Below are positions 33,022-41,820 of a stretch of 49,199 nucleotides of DNA, in pieces. Position 1 is the first letter of the stretch; every line of letters begins with the position of its first letter. The position numbers and the translations under genes were made by a program. Below the pieces are notes generated by a model, which was not told where the DNA came from, searched no databases, and was given only the letters and a program-made list of their open reading frames with translations. The DNA is from Propionibacteriaceae bacterium. Its GTDB lineage: Bacteria > Actinomycetota > Actinomycetes > Propionibacteriales > Propionibacteriaceae. Location: the NCBI GenBank assembly GCA_027492675.1, contig JAPUEI010000095.1, positions 1 through 49,199 of the forward strand. Reading direction: 5' to 3'.

Positions 33022-34512
33022 ATGCCGGCTCGTGGGGCCCCGAGTGGGATAGAGGTCCTCGTCCTGGTGCTGTTGGCGGCAGCGGTCGTGGCCGCTGTCG
33101 CTTTCGCGATCATGTGGGCCCGCACGCTGGAGATGCTTCGCGCCTCACGGCGGACGGAGGCCGAGCTCGACCGCCGCTCCCACGAGGAGCGAGACGGTGT
33201 GAGAGCTGAGCGAGAAGCCGTCGTGCGGCGAGAGACCCTCGTTGCCGAGCGAGAGGCGCGAGCCACCGAGATGGCCGGAGCCATGGACGAGCGAGCCGGG
33301 CGGATCGACGCGTTGGACGCCGAGGTGCGCGCCAAGGCGGGGGAGGCCGATCGCACCCTGGTCGACGCGGAGCGCGAGCTGGCTCGCGTCGCTGGGCTGA
33401 CACGAGACGAAGCCGTCGCCGACATCATGGAGAGGGCCGAGCACGACGCGCGCTTGAGGGCCGCCGCGATCGCCCACGACATCGAACAGGAGGCGCGGAG
33501 CTCCGCCCAGAAGCAGGCTTCGGGAATCCTTGTGACAGCGATGCAGCGCCTGGCGTCTGAGCAGACCGCAGCGTCGGTGGTGGCGACCGTCGACCTCCCC
33601 TCGGAGGACATGAAGGGACGCATCATCGGCCGTGAAGGCCGCAACATCAGGGCGTTCGAGCAGGTGACCGGGGTCAACGTGCTCGTCGACGACACGCCTG
33701 GGAGTGTGCTCATCTCGTGCTTCGACCCCGTACGTCGCGAGACGGCGCGCGTGGCTCTCGAGGAGCTCATCGCCGACGGTCGCATCCATCCCCAACGCAT
33801 CGAAGAGGCGTTCGAGAAGAGCAAGGCCACCGTCGACCAGCGCATCGACGCCGCCGCGCGCGACGCTCTCGCCAGCGTGGGGATCAGCGACCTCCACCCC
33901 GACCTCGTACCCGTCGTGGGCGCCCTCCACTACCGCGCGTCCCACGGCCAGAATGTGCTGGCCCATGTCGTCGAGTGCGGCCACCTGGCGGGCATGATCG
34001 CCGCTGAGTTGGGCCTGGACGTCGCGTTCTGTCGTCGGGCTGCTTTCCTGCATGACCTCGGCAAGGCCGTGACGCACGAGCACGAGGGGTCGCACGCGCT
34101 CGTCGGCGCCGACCTCGCGCGTCGGCACGGGGAGCACGCCGACATCGTCCATGCCATCGAGGCTCACCACAACGAGGTCGAGCCGCACACGGTGGAGGCC
34201 GTCCTCGTCCAGGTCGTCGACTCGATCAGCGGATCCCGACCGGGAGCACGCCGGGAAAGCCTCGAGGCGTACGTGCACCGGCTCGAGCGGCTAGAGAAGC
34301 TCGCCACGGCTCACGAGGGCGTGGAACGAGCATTCGCTGTGCAGGCGGGGCGCGACGTGCGCGTCATGGTCTCGCCGACCCTGGTCGACGACGCGCAGGC
34401 GGCCGCTCTGGCGCGGCAGATCGCGCAAGAGATCTCGGCGGAGCTCACGTTTCCCGGCCAGATCCGCGTGACGGTCGTGAGGGAGAGCCGGGCGGTCGAG
34501 ATCGCCTCCTGA
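33022..34512 (+). CDS. rny: Ribonuclease Y
   Basis: A 496-residue membrane-anchored endoribonuclease that initiates mRNA decay. N-terminal membrane helix (VLVLVLLAAAVVAAVAFAIMW, in part), a long charged coiled coil (~35-170, rich in Glu/Arg/Ala), a KH domain with MKGRIIGREGRNIRAFEQ (~195), and the HD phosphohydrolase domain with HGQNVLAHVVECGHLAG, FLHDLGKAVTHEHEGSHA and AIEAHHNEVEP, ending in a C-terminal domain (GRDVRVMVSPTLVDD). AAGGAG precedes the ATG. Mycobacteria lack this enzyme, which argues against a close mycobacterial relationship. Confidence 0.93.
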   Translation: MPARGAPSGIEVLVLVLLAAAVVAAVAFAIMWARTLEMLRASRRTEAELDRRSHEERDGVRAEREAVVRRETLVAEREARATEMAGAMDERAGRIDALDAEVRAKAGEADRTLVDAERELARVAGLTRDEAVADIMERAEHDARLRAAAIAHDIEQEARSSAQKQASGILVTAMQRLASEQTAASVVATVDLPSEDMKGRIIGREGRNIRAFEQVTGVNVLVDDTPGSVLISCFDPVRRETARVALEELIADGRIHPQRIEEAFEKSKATVDQRIDAAARDALASVGISDLHPDLVPVVGALHYRASHGQNVLAHVVECGHLAGMIAAELGLDVAFCRRAAFLHDLGKAVTHEHEGSHALVGADLARRHGEHADIVHAIEAHHNEVEPHTVEAVLVQVVDSISGSRPGARRESLEAYVHRLERLEKLATAHEGVERAFAVQAGRDVRVMVSPTLVDDAQAAALARQIAQEISAELTFPGQIRVTVVRESRAVEIAS

Positions 34513-34517
34513 CGCGG

Positions 34518-34796
34518 CTAGTGGTTCGCGCGACCCCCACGCACGGCGTAGCGCGCGCAGGCGAAGGCGCTGTTGCGATCCAGTTCGAGCAGCTCGAGGT
34601 CGTACGCCGCCGTGAACATCGGGCGGCCGCGGCCGAGCGTGACCGGGGCGATCGAGACGATGATCTCGTCGAGCATCCCTTCCGACGCGAACTGCGCTGC
34701 CCGTTCACGCATGACCAGTCAATCCAGCGAGTCGTGCTCGTCGGCGAGGAAGCCGTCGAGCGTCATGGCGGTGTAGTAGACGTATCTCGAGGTCAC
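34518..34796 (-). pseudogene. Remnant of a dihydrofolate reductase-like (RibD C-terminal) gene
   Basis: The N-terminal ~25 codons (GTG 34796; TSRYVYYTAMTLDGFLADEHDSLD) are intact and typical of the actinobacterial DHFR-like family, which normally continues with Trp-Leu-Leu. Here TGA (34719-34721) replaces the Trp codon. The same frame then jumps to the family's C-terminal end, from about RERAAQFASEGMLDEIIVSI through APVTLGRGRPMF to the stop. Roughly 100 central codons are missing, so an internal deletion and an in-frame stop have destroyed the gene. The GTG overlaps the gluD stop (GTGA), the relic of an operon link. The 64-codon frame from ATG 34712 is unlikely to encode a functional protein alone. 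Confidence 0.82.
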
Positions 34797-35683
34797 GGTC
34801 GTACCCCCACGTACATCTCCTTGTCCGGATCGGGGTTGACCGCCAGGTTCGGGAGGGCGGCCGCACCGGGGCCTGCCCGGCGGCCGGCCACCTTGCGTTC
34901 CAGCCACCGCGCGACCACTGTCAGTGAGTAGTTGATCACGATGAAGATCAGCGCGGCGACGATGAAGGACGTCACCAGGTTGCCCTTCACAGCGCTCAGG
35001 TTCTGCATCGAGCGGATCAGGTCCGGGTACGTGATGAGGTACCCCAGCGCGGTGTCCTTGAGGATCACGACGAGCTGCGCGACCAGGCTCGGCAGCATCG
35101 CGGTCACGGCCTGCGGCACAAGGATGCTGCGCATCGTCTGCCCGGGGCTCAGGCCGATCGCCAAGCCGGCCTCCCGCTGGCCCTTCGGCAGGCTGTGCAC
35201 GCCAGACCGGATCAGCTCGGCCATGACGCACGCGTTGTACAACGTCAGCCCCACGACCACGCCCAGGATCGGCAGGAGGTCTCCCGGAAGGCGGAACGTG
35301 AACAGGAACACGTTGTAGGCGAAGACCATCATCATGAGCACCGGCACTGACCGGAAGAACTCGACGAAGACCGCGGTGACCCAGCTGATGACCTTCACGT
35401 GGCTGAGGCGGCCCATGCCGAGCACGAACCCGAGCACCGTGGCCAGCACGACGCTCAGCAGCGCCGCCTGCAGCGTCATGAACACGCCCGGGTAGATGTA
35501 GTAACGCCACGTGTCGGCCGACAGGAACGGGGCCCACATCTGCGCCGTGAGCTGCGCGCGGAGCCCGTACACGATGACGCCGAGGACCCCGAGCAGGATC
35601 GCGGTGCCAATCAGCCCGATCACGAGGCTGCGCCGAGCCGCCCGTGGCCCCGGGACGTCGAACAGCACCGACTGGACGCTCAT
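34793..35683 (-). CDS. gluD: Glutamate ABC transporter permease GluD
   Basis: A 296-residue inner-membrane permease of the polar amino-acid (HisM/GluD) type. About five helices; the ABC-interaction loop EAGLAIGLSPGQTMRSILVPQAV is clear. It contains an N-terminal extension before the first permease helix (SLVIGLIGTAILLGVLGVIVYG) and a C-terminal hydrophilic tail (LPNLAVNPDPDKE). ATG 35683 overlaps the gluC stop (ATGA). It pairs with GluC to form the channel of a glutamate-type importer; the best known example is C. glutamicum gluABCD, which also lies between recX and miaB. Confidence 0.88.
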   Translation of the reverse strand: MSVQSVLFDVPGPRAARRSLVIGLIGTAILLGVLGVIVYGLRAQLTAQMWAPFLSADTWRYYIYPGVFMTLQAALLSVVLATVLGFVLGMGRLSHVKVISWVTAVFVEFFRSVPVLMMMVFAYNVFLFTFRLPGDLLPILGVVVGLTLYNACVMAELIRSGVHSLPKGQREAGLAIGLSPGQTMRSILVPQAVTAMLPSLVAQLVVILKDTALGYLITYPDLIRSMQNLSAVKGNLVTSFIVAALIFIVINYSLTVVARWLERKVAGRRAGPGAAALPNLAVNPDPDKEMYVGVRP

Positions 35684-36354
35684 CGCTGCACCGCCAGCCG
35701 TCGGGAGAAGTGGGTGAACAGGATGCCCATCGGCAGGGTGAGGATGACGAAGCCGAGGGCCATGACGAAGAAGATCGCGTACAGCAGGTTGGACGAGAAC
35801 TCGATGGCGTTCTTCATGGCGTACGACGCCTCCGCGACGCCGATCGTCGACACGACCGTGGTGTTCTTCGTGAGCGCGATCATCGTGTTGCCCAGCGGTG
35901 CGACGGCCCCGCGGAACGCCTGGGGGAGGATGACCTCGCGCAGCGACTGCCCGAAGTCCAGGCCGATCGCCCGCGCCGCCTCCGCCTGCCCCACGGGCAC
36001 GGTGTTGATGCCCGAACGCAGCGCCTCGGCCACGAAGGCCGCGTGGTAGACGCTGAGGCCGACCACGCCCCACTGGAACGCGTGGGTCGACGAGCGCGCC
36101 GACAGGGGAGCGATGTGCCACTGCAGCAGCAGGTACAGGCAGAAGAACATGAAGAAGACGATCAGCGTGAGCGGGGTGTTGCGCACGATGTTGACGTACG
36201 CAGCCCCCGCCCACGAGAAGGTCCGCACCGGCGAGACGCGCAGGATCGCGACGATCGTGCCGATGACCAACGAGCCGACGGCCGAGGCCAGGGTCAGCTG
36301 GATCGTGAGCCAGAAGGCCCCGACCACGTCGTACTCGCGAAGGATCTCCAGCAC
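35680..36354 (-). CDS. gluC: Glutamate ABC transporter permease GluC
   Basis: A 224-residue permease of the HisMQ class: membrane segments from FWLTIQLTLASAVGSLVIGT, the conserved VNIVRNTPLTLIVFF, the coupling loop EAARAIGLDFGQSLREVILPQAFR and the C-terminal FFVMALGFVILTLPMG. The stop overlaps gluD's ATG, and the start is one base from the gluB stop, so gluABCD is one tight operon on the minus strand. Confidence 0.9.
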   Translation of the reverse strand: MLEILREYDVVGAFWLTIQLTLASAVGSLVIGTIVAILRVSPVRTFSWAGAAYVNIVRNTPLTLIVFFMFFCLYLLLQWHIAPLSARSSTHAFQWGVVGLSVYHAAFVAEALRSGINTVPVGQAEAARAIGLDFGQSLREVILPQAFRGAVAPLGNTMIALTKNTTVVSTIGVAEASYAMKNAIEFSSNLLYAIFFVMALGFVILTLPMGILFTHFSRRLAVQR

Positions 36355-36355
36355 G

Positions 36356-37204
36356 CTAGACGCAGGTGTCCTGCTTGGGCGGGTTGTCTCCCGAAGGCGT
36401 GAACCCCGACGGCCCGACGGTCATGTCGAGCGCCTTCTGCCAGTCGCCGGAGCTCATCATCTTGCTGATCGCATCGTTGACCTTCTGACACAGGGCGGCG
36501 TCGCCCTTCTTCAGGCCCACCCCGTAGCGCTCGGTCGAGAACGGCTTCCCGACGACCTTCAGCTTCCCCTTGTACTGGTCCTGGGCCGCGTACCCGGCGA
36601 GGATCACGTTGTCCGTCGTCACCGCATCCAGGGTTCCTGCCGCGAGCGCGCTGACGCACTTCGAGTACGTGTCCTGCTCGATCAGGTCGACGCCGGTCGC
36701 GTACTTGTCCTTGACGTTCTTCGCCGACGTCGAGCCGGTGACCGAGCACAGCTTCTTGCCGTTCAGGGACTCCGGTCCGGTGACCGAGGTGTCGTCGTTG
36801 CGGACGAGCAGGTCCTGGCCGGCGATGAAGTACGGGCCGCCGAACGAGACGCGTTGACGACGCGTGTCGGTGATCGAGTACGTCGCGAAGATCAGCTGCA
36901 CCTGGCCGCCCTCGATGAGGGTCTCCCGCTGCGCCGACGGCGACTCCTTGAACACGATCTGGCTCTCGGCATAGCCCAGCTGCTTGGCGACGTACTTCGC
37001 CACCTCGACGTCGAACCCCGTGTAGCCGGAGCCCTCCTTGAGCCCTAGGCCGGGCTGGTCGAACTTGATGCCGATGGTGATGCTGCCGCTGCCGCCGGCG
37101 CTGCCCGCAGGTACGGCCGGGGAGCTTCCCGGTGCCGTACAGGCCGCCGCCGTGACGCACATCAACGCACTCGCGAGGATGACCCATGGCCTTCGTCTCG
37201 TCAT
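36356..37204 (-). CDS. gluB: Glutamate-binding lipoprotein GluB
   Basis: A 282-residue solute-binding lipoprotein for the importer. Signal peptide with a Cys22 lipobox (MTRRRPWVILASALMCVTAAAC cut into two parts: MTRRRPWVIL + ASALMCVTAAAC), a Ser/Gly/Pro linker, then the periplasmic-binding type 2 fold: TIGIKFDQPGLGLK, YTGFDVEVAKYVAKQLGY, LIFATYSITDTRRQRVSFGGPYF, and LDAVTTDNVIL. A good AAGGAG lies before the ATG. Ligand specificity for glutamate is inferred from operon order and family. Confidence 0.9.
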   Translation of the reverse strand: MTRRRPWVILASALMCVTAAACTAPGSSPAVPAGSAGGSGSITIGIKFDQPGLGLKEGSGYTGFDVEVAKYVAKQLGYAESQIVFKESPSAQRETLIEGGQVQLIFATYSITDTRRQRVSFGGPYFIAGQDLLVRNDDTSVTGPESLNGKKLCSVTGSTSAKNVKDKYATGVDLIEQDTYSKCVSALAAGTLDAVTTDNVILAGYAAQDQYKGKLKVVGKPFSTERYGVGLKKGDAALCQKVNDAISKMMSSGDWQKALDMTVGPSGFTPSGDNPPKQDTCV

Positions 37205-37219
37205 GATCTTCTCCTTCGT

Positions 37220-37996
37220 TTAGTGGGTGAGGATCTTGCTCAGGAAGTCCTTTGCTCTCGGGGTTGCAGGCGCGGTGAAGAACGTGTCCGGATCCGCCTG
37301 CTCGAGGATCTGGCCGTCCGACATGAAGACGACCCTGTCGGCCGCCTTACGGGCGAAGCCCATCTCGTGGGTGACGACGACCATGGTCATGCCGGCTGCT
37401 GCCAGGGCGACCATGACGTCGAGCACCTCGTTGACCATCTCGGGGTCGAGCGCGCTGGTGGGCTCGTCGAAGAGCATCACCTTGGGCTTCATCGCCAACG
37501 CCCGCGCGATGGCCACACGCTGCTGCTGACCGCCGGAGAGCTGCGCGGGGTACTTGTCGGCCTGGTCTCGCACCCCCACCCGGTCCAGCAGCGCGAGGCC
37601 TTCCTGCCGTGCGGTGGCGGCCGGCACCTTCCGTACCTTGACCGGTCCCAGCGTCACGTTCTCGAGGATCGTCTTGTGGGCGAAGAGGTTGAACGACTGG
37701 AACACCATGCCGACGTCGGCCCTCAGGCGAGCGAGATCCTTGCCCTCAGCCGGTACGGGCTGGCCGTCGATCACGATGCTTCCCGAGTCGACCGGTTCCA
37801 GGCGGTTGATGGCCCGGCAGAGCGTCGACTTCCCGGATCCTGACGGCCCGATGACCACCACGACCTCGCCGGCGGCGATCGTCAGGGAGATGTCGCGGAG
37901 CACGTGCAGCGCGCCGAAGTGCTTGTTCACGTTGGTGATCTCGACCAGCGGGCGGGCGGTCGAGGTTTCGGCGATGCTCTCGGGGGGTTCCGACAT
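37220..37996 (-). CDS. gluA: Glutamate ABC transporter ATP-binding protein GluA
   Basis: A 258-residue ABC ATPase: Walker [11 protein letters not shown]-loop [12 protein letters not shown], signature LSGGQQQR, Walker [15 protein letters not shown]-loop [10 protein letters not shown]. First gene of the operon. The ATG at 37996 stands six bases after the minus-strand -10 hexamer TAAGGT (38003-38008), with no Shine-Dalgarno between, so the operon transcript is probably leaderless. It is divergent from miaB. Confidence 0.93.
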   Translation of the reverse strand: MSEPPESIAETSTARPLVEITNVNKHFGALHVLRDISLTIAAGEVVVVIGPSGSGKSTLCRAINRLEPVDSGSIVIDGQPVPAEGKDLARLRADVGMVFQSFNLFAHKTILENVTLGPVKVRKVPAATARQEGLALLDRVGVRDQADKYPAQLSGGQQQRVAIARALAMKPKVMLFDEPTSALDPEMVNEVLDVMVALAAAGMTMVVVTHEMGFARKAADRVVFMSDGQILEQADPDTFFTAPATPRAKDFLSKILTH

Positions 37997-38002
37997 TCGG
38001 CC

Positions 38003-38008
38003 ACCTTA
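38003..38008 (-). promoter_or_regulatory. Leaderless promoter of gluABCD
   Basis: On the minus strand TAAGGT (TAnnnT) ends six bases before the gluA ATG. Confidence 0.5.
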
Positions 38009-38093
38009 AGCGCACTTCAGGTCCGCAGGACACCCCTGCAACCGCTCCTTTACCCCACTGTGACCAGGAATATCGATGCTTCGCCCCGTCAAC

Positions 38094-38099
38094 TAGCAT
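38094..38099 (+). promoter_or_regulatory. Promoter -10 of miaB
   Basis: TAGCAT (TAnnnT) nine bases before the miaB ATG; the predicted leader is only about three bases, so the transcript is nearly leaderless. Confidence 0.45.
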
Positions 38100-38108
38100 G
38101 GGCGGGCC

Positions 38109-39548
38109 ATGACCGAGACCATCGCCGCCCGCACGTACAGAGTCGTCACGTACGGCTGCCAGATGAACGTCCACGACTCCGAACGCATCTCGGGTTTGCT
38201 CGAGGATGCGGGGTACGTGGCGTCGTCGGGCGACGAGGCGGACGTGGTCGTCTTCAACACATGCGCGGTGCGGGAGAACGCCGACAACCGCCTGTACGGG
38301 AACCTCGGACACCTCGCGCCGTCGAAGGCCGCGCGGCCCGGGATGCAGATCGCGGTCGGCGGCTGCATGGCCCAGAAGGACCGCGACGTCATCGTCGCGA
38401 AGGCCCCGTGGGTCGACGTCGTCTTCGGCACCCACAACGTCGGCGCCCTGCCCGTACTGCTCGAGCGAGCCCGCGTCGAGCAGGCCGCGCAGGTCGAGAT
38501 CCTCGAGTCGTTGGAGCGGTTCCCGTCCACGCTGCCGTCGCGGCGCGAGAGCCCGTACGCTGGCTGGGTCGCCATCAGCGTCGGCTGCAGCAACACATGC
38601 ACGTTCTGCATCGTGCCCAGCCTGCGCGGCAAGCAGGCCGACCGGCGTCCCGGCGACATCCTCGCCGAGGTGACTCAGCTCGTCGCCGACGGCGTCCAGG
38701 AGGTCACCCTGTTGGGACAGAACGTCAACGCGTACGGACTCGACATCGGCGACCGCGACGCGTTCGCCACGCTCCTGCGGGCGTGTGGCGACGTGGACGG
38801 GCTGCGGCGGGTGCGGTTCACCAGTCCGCACCCCAAGGACTTCACGGACTCGGTCATCGACGCGATGGCGACGACGCCCAACGTCATGCCGAGCCTGCAC
38901 ATGCCGCTGCAGTCCGGCTCGGACGATGTGCTGCGGCGGATGCGCCGCTCGTATCGTTCGGAGCGCTACCTCGGCATCCTCGATCGCGTCCGCCAGAGCA
39001 TGCCGCACGCCGCGATCACGACGGACATCATCGTCGGCTTCCCCGGCGAGACCGAGGCCGACTTCCAGGCGACGCTCGACGTCGTACGGCAGGCGAGGTA
39101 CGCGGCGGCGTTCACATTCCAGTACTCCATCCGCCCTGGCACGCCGGCGGCGACGATGCCCGACCAGGTGCCGCAGCACGTGGTCCAGGAGCGGTACGAG
39201 CGGTTGGTCGACCTGGTCGGGGAGATCGCGCTGGAGGAGAACCGCGCACTGGTCGGCACGGAGGTCGAGGTGATGTTCGCCGACGGGGAGGGCCGTAAGG
39301 ACGCGGCCACGCGCCGGATGTCGGGCCGTGCCCGCGACAACCGGCTCGTCCACGTCGCCGTGGGGGACGAGACGCCGCGTCCGGGCGACATCGCCCTCGC
39401 CACCATCACGTACGCCGCCCCGCATCACCTCGTCGCCGACGGCGGCTTCCGCTCTCTGGAGCGCACGCGTGGCGGCGACGCCTGGCAGGCGCGGCAGGAG
39501 GAGCCGGCGCGCGGAGTGTCGCTGGGGATGCCCGTGCGGCGGGCCTGA
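38109..39548 (+). CDS. miaB: tRNA-2-methylthio-N6-dimethylallyladenosine synthase MiaB
   Basis: A 479-residue radical-SAM methylthiotransferase acting on i6A37 of tRNAs, after MiaA. N-terminal cluster ligands Cys17, Cys52, Cys86 ([32 protein letters not shown]); radical-SAM triad Cys160-x3-Cys164-x2-Cys167; [10 protein letters not shown] and [16 protein letters not shown]; a C-terminal TRAM domain. CQMN and NTCAVRENA distinguish it from RimO. A terminator follows at 39566. Mycobacterial Rv2733c occupies the same place. Confidence 0.95.
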   Translation: MTETIAARTYRVVTYGCQMNVHDSERISGLLEDAGYVASSGDEADVVVFNTCAVRENADNRLYGNLGHLAPSKAARPGMQIAVGGCMAQKDRDVIVAKAPWVDVVFGTHNVGALPVLLERARVEQAAQVEILESLERFPSTLPSRRESPYAGWVAISVGCSNTCTFCIVPSLRGKQADRRPGDILAEVTQLVADGVQEVTLLGQNVNAYGLDIGDRDAFATLLRACGDVDGLRRVRFTSPHPKDFTDSVIDAMATTPNVMPSLHMPLQSGSDDVLRRMRRSYRSERYLGILDRVRQSMPHAAITTDIIVGFPGETEADFQATLDVVRQARYAAAFTFQYSIRPGTPAATMPDQVPQHVVQERYERLVDLVGEIALEENRALVGTEVEVMFADGEGRKDAATRRMSGRARDNRLVHVAVGDETPRPGDIALATITYAAPHHLVADGGFRSLERTRGGDAWQARQEEPARGVSLGMPVRRA

Positions 39549-39565
39549 CGGATCTGGACATGCCA

Positions 39566-39598
39566 CCGGGGCCGTACCTGAAGAAGGTACGGCCCCGG
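39566..39598. terminator. Terminator hairpin after miaB
   Basis: A perfect 14-base-pair stem CCGGGGCCGTACCT (39566-39579) and AGGTACGGCCCCGG (39585-39598) with loop GAAGA. It lies between miaB and the convergent MT0933-like gene and can serve both. No T-tract. Confidence 0.78.
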
Positions 39599-39624
39599 CT
39601 CGGGCTTGGTTCAGCCCCTGTTCG

Positions 39625-39810
39625 TCAGGCCTGAGGTGCAGCCGTGGAGTTGTCGACCTGGGACTTCAGGAAGTCCTGGGCCTGGTCGACCTGGCCGGTG
39701 TACTGGCCACCGGTCTTCTCGTCGACGAGGTCGCCGAGCTTGTCGATCCCGTCCTTGACCTGGTCCTCGTGCCCGCTGACAGCGGCGCTGATGTTGTCCA
39801 ACAAGCCCAT
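39625..39810 (-). CDS. MT0933/Rv0909-like antitoxin-family small protein
   Basis: A 61-residue hydrophilic protein MGLLDNISAAVSGHEDQVKD...DEKTGGQYTGQVDQAQDFL, matching the MT0933_antitox family pattern. A very strong AAAGGAGGTG precedes the ATG. The family is called antitoxin after Rv0909, but no adjacent toxin gene exists here: miaB and miaA flank it. Many actinobacteria carry several such orphan copies, so a general or stress role is as likely as a TA role. Confidence 0.78.
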   Translation of the reverse strand: MGLLDNISAAVSGHEDQVKDGIDKLGDLVDEKTGGQYTGQVDQAQDFLKSQVDNSTAAPQA

Positions 39811-39992
39811 ATCTGCGACACCTCCTTTCGTCGAAACTCCGCCGGGGGCGCTTCCAGGGCCCTGGTCCGTGCGGGACGCCGCCTGCGCGACGTCAACGGC
39901 CCCTTTCTACCCTGCGTCCGGGGCTGCGCCAAGTGGATAAGGGGTGGTGGCGCCTGTACGTCCGGCGCCGAACGCGGTGGGAGACTGTCCGG

Positions 39993-40922
39993 GTGCCGGT
40001 GACGACCCTGGCCCTCCTGGGGCCGACAGCGAGCGGGAAGTCCGTTCTCGCTGTACGGATCGCCGTGCATCTTCGCGCCAGCGGCCGTCCGGCCGAGATC
40101 GTGAACGCCGACTCGATGCTGGTCTACCGGGGCATGGACATCGGCACGGCTAAGCCGTCGGTCGAGGAGCGGCACGGGATCCCGCACCATCTCGTCGACA
40201 TCCTTGACGTCACGCAGACCGCGACGGTGGCCGACTTCCAGTCGCTGGCGCGTGAGGCCATCGCGTCCTGCCAGGAGCGAGGCGTGCTCCCGATCCTCGT
40301 GGGGGGCTCGGCGCTGTACCTGCGGGCGATCCTCGATGACTTCGACTTCCCCGGCACCGATCCCCAGGTGCGGGCGGCGCTGGAGGCTGAGCTCGACGAG
40401 CGGGGGCCGCGAGTTCTGTTCGACCGGTTGGCAGAGCTCGCGCCCGCGGCCGCCGCTGAGATCGGACCGATGAACGGACGTCGGATCGTGCGTGCGCTCG
40501 AGGTCGTGGCCCTGACGGGCTCGTACAAGGCGACGCTCCCGGAGTTCACCTACGCGCTGCCCGGGGTGGTCTCGCTCGGGCTGGAGATCGAGCGGTCGGT
40601 GATGGACGCGCGGATCGCCCAACGCGTCGACGCGATGTGGGAGGCCGGTCTGGTCGACGAGGTCAGGCGTCTGGACGAGGTGGGGCTGAGGAGGGGCGTC
40701 ACGGCGTCGCGGGCGCTGGGGTACCAGCAGGCGCTCGCCTTCCTCGACGGAGAGTGCACCGAGGAGCAGGCTCGTGCGGACACGGCTGCCGGTACGAGGC
40801 GGTTCGCCCGGCGTCAGCTGGGTTGGTGGCGACGCGATCCCCGCATCCGCTGGGTCGACGCGCTCGCCCTGCCATCGGTTGAGGAGCTCGTCTCGCTGGT
40901 CGACAACGGTTTGGCGTCCTAG
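39993..40922 (+). CDS. miaA: tRNA dimethylallyltransferase MiaA
   Basis: A 309-residue P-loop prenyltransferase that adds a dimethylallyl group to A37 of tRNAs reading UNN codons, giving the substrate of MiaB. LLGPTASGKSVLAV (P-loop), NADSMLVYRGMDIGTAKPS, GIPHHLVDILD, VGGSALYLRAILDDF and the C-terminal TRRFARRQLGWWRRDPRI. GTG 39993 is chosen since LALLGPTASGKS must lie at the N-terminus; the longer frame upstream is not coding-like. dapF follows 24 bases downstream. Confidence 0.94.
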   Translation: MPVTTLALLGPTASGKSVLAVRIAVHLRASGRPAEIVNADSMLVYRGMDIGTAKPSVEERHGIPHHLVDILDVTQTATVADFQSLAREAIASCQERGVLPILVGGSALYLRAILDDFDFPGTDPQVRAALEAELDERGPRVLFDRLAELAPAAAAEIGPMNGRRIVRALEVVALTGSYKATLPEFTYALPGVVSLGLEIERSVMDARIAQRVDAMWEAGLVDEVRRLDEVGLRRGVTASRALGYQQALAFLDGECTEEQARADTAAGTRRFARRQLGWWRRDPRIRWVDALALPSVEELVSLVDNGLAS

Positions 40923-40946
40923 GCGATCTGCGGTGGACTGGTCGTC

Positions 40947-41777
40947 ATGAAGACGTGGTCGTTCGCCAAGGGGCATGGCACCCGCAACGACTTCGTCATC
41001 CTCTCCGACCGCGACGGGCTCCTCGACCTGACGCCCGCGACCGTGCGCTATCTGTGCGACCGTCGCTCGGGCATCGGCGCCGATGGCATCCTCCGGGTCG
41101 TCAAGGCCCGCGAGATCCCCGGCTCGGACGTCGACCCCGAGCTGTGGTTCATGGACTACCGCAATGCCGATGGCTCGATCGCGGAGATGTGCGGCAACGG
41201 GCTGCGGGTGTTCGCGCGCTTCCTCGCGGAGGAGGACCTCATCAGCGGCCCCGAAGTCGTCGTGGCAACCCGCGCCGGGTTGCGGACGGCAGTCCTGCGC
41301 ATGGACGGGCGCGTGACCGTGACGATGGGCCTGGTGACCGCCGGGCAGACCAGCGCTGTGCGGGTCGCGGACCAGGTGTACGAGGGCGTGGCGGTGGACG
41401 TGGGCAACCCCCACCTGGTGTCGTGTGTGCCGTTGCTGGCCGACGTGGCGGATGCGGATCTCACGGGCCGGGTCGAACTGGACCGGGCCGTGTTCCCGCA
41501 CGGTGTCAACCTCGAGATCGCCCACGTCGCCGAGCCGGGCCACGCGGTGATGCGGGTGCTGGAGCGCGGTGTGGGGGAGACCCAGGCGTGCGGTACGGGC
41601 GCGGTCGCGGTGGCCCGCGTCGTCAGCGGTACGGGTCCGGGCACGACGCGCGTCGACCTGCCGGGCGGCACCGTCGAGGTGACCTTCACCGAGGACGGCA
41701 GCGCGACACTCACCGGCCCTGCGCTGATCGTGGCGCGCGGCACGGTCACGATCCCTGAGGACGTCGAGACCCGCTGA
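40947..41777 (+). CDS. dapF: Diaminopimelate epimerase
   Basis: A 276-residue PLP-independent racemase converting LL- to meso-diaminopimelate for lysine and peptidoglycan. The two catalytic cysteines are Cys82 (EMCGNGLRVFA) and Cys215 (QACGTGAVAVA). Other family stretches: MKTWSFAKGHGTRNDF, GIGADGILRV, FMDYRNADGS, VDVGNPHLV, FPHGVNLEI. It lies between miaA and hflX, as in mycobacteria. Confidence 0.95.
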   Translation: MKTWSFAKGHGTRNDFVILSDRDGLLDLTPATVRYLCDRRSGIGADGILRVVKAREIPGSDVDPELWFMDYRNADGSIAEMCGNGLRVFARFLAEEDLISGPEVVVATRAGLRTAVLRMDGRVTVTMGLVTAGQTSAVRVADQVYEGVAVDVGNPHLVSCVPLLADVADADLTGRVELDRAVFPHGVNLEIAHVAEPGHAVMRVLERGVGETQACGTGAVAVARVVSGTGPGTTRVDLPGGTVEVTFTEDGSATLTGPALIVARGTVTIPEDVETR

Positions 41778-41820
41778 ATCGAGTGGCCTCGTTTGTCCTG
41801 CGGTGAGAGGCTGGTCCCCG

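Noticed and set aside
34922..34930. TGTCAGTG inside gluD
   Set aside because: No TAnnnT at the required eight-base distance, and it is within a coding region on the other strand.
39625..39810. A toxin partner for the MT0933-like protein
   Set aside because: Neighbouring genes are miaB and miaA; no small frame with toxin-like features lies next to it.
39949..39969. GGCGCC...GGCGCC inverted repeat before miaA
   Set aside because: Six-base GC-only arms are expected by chance in such DNA.
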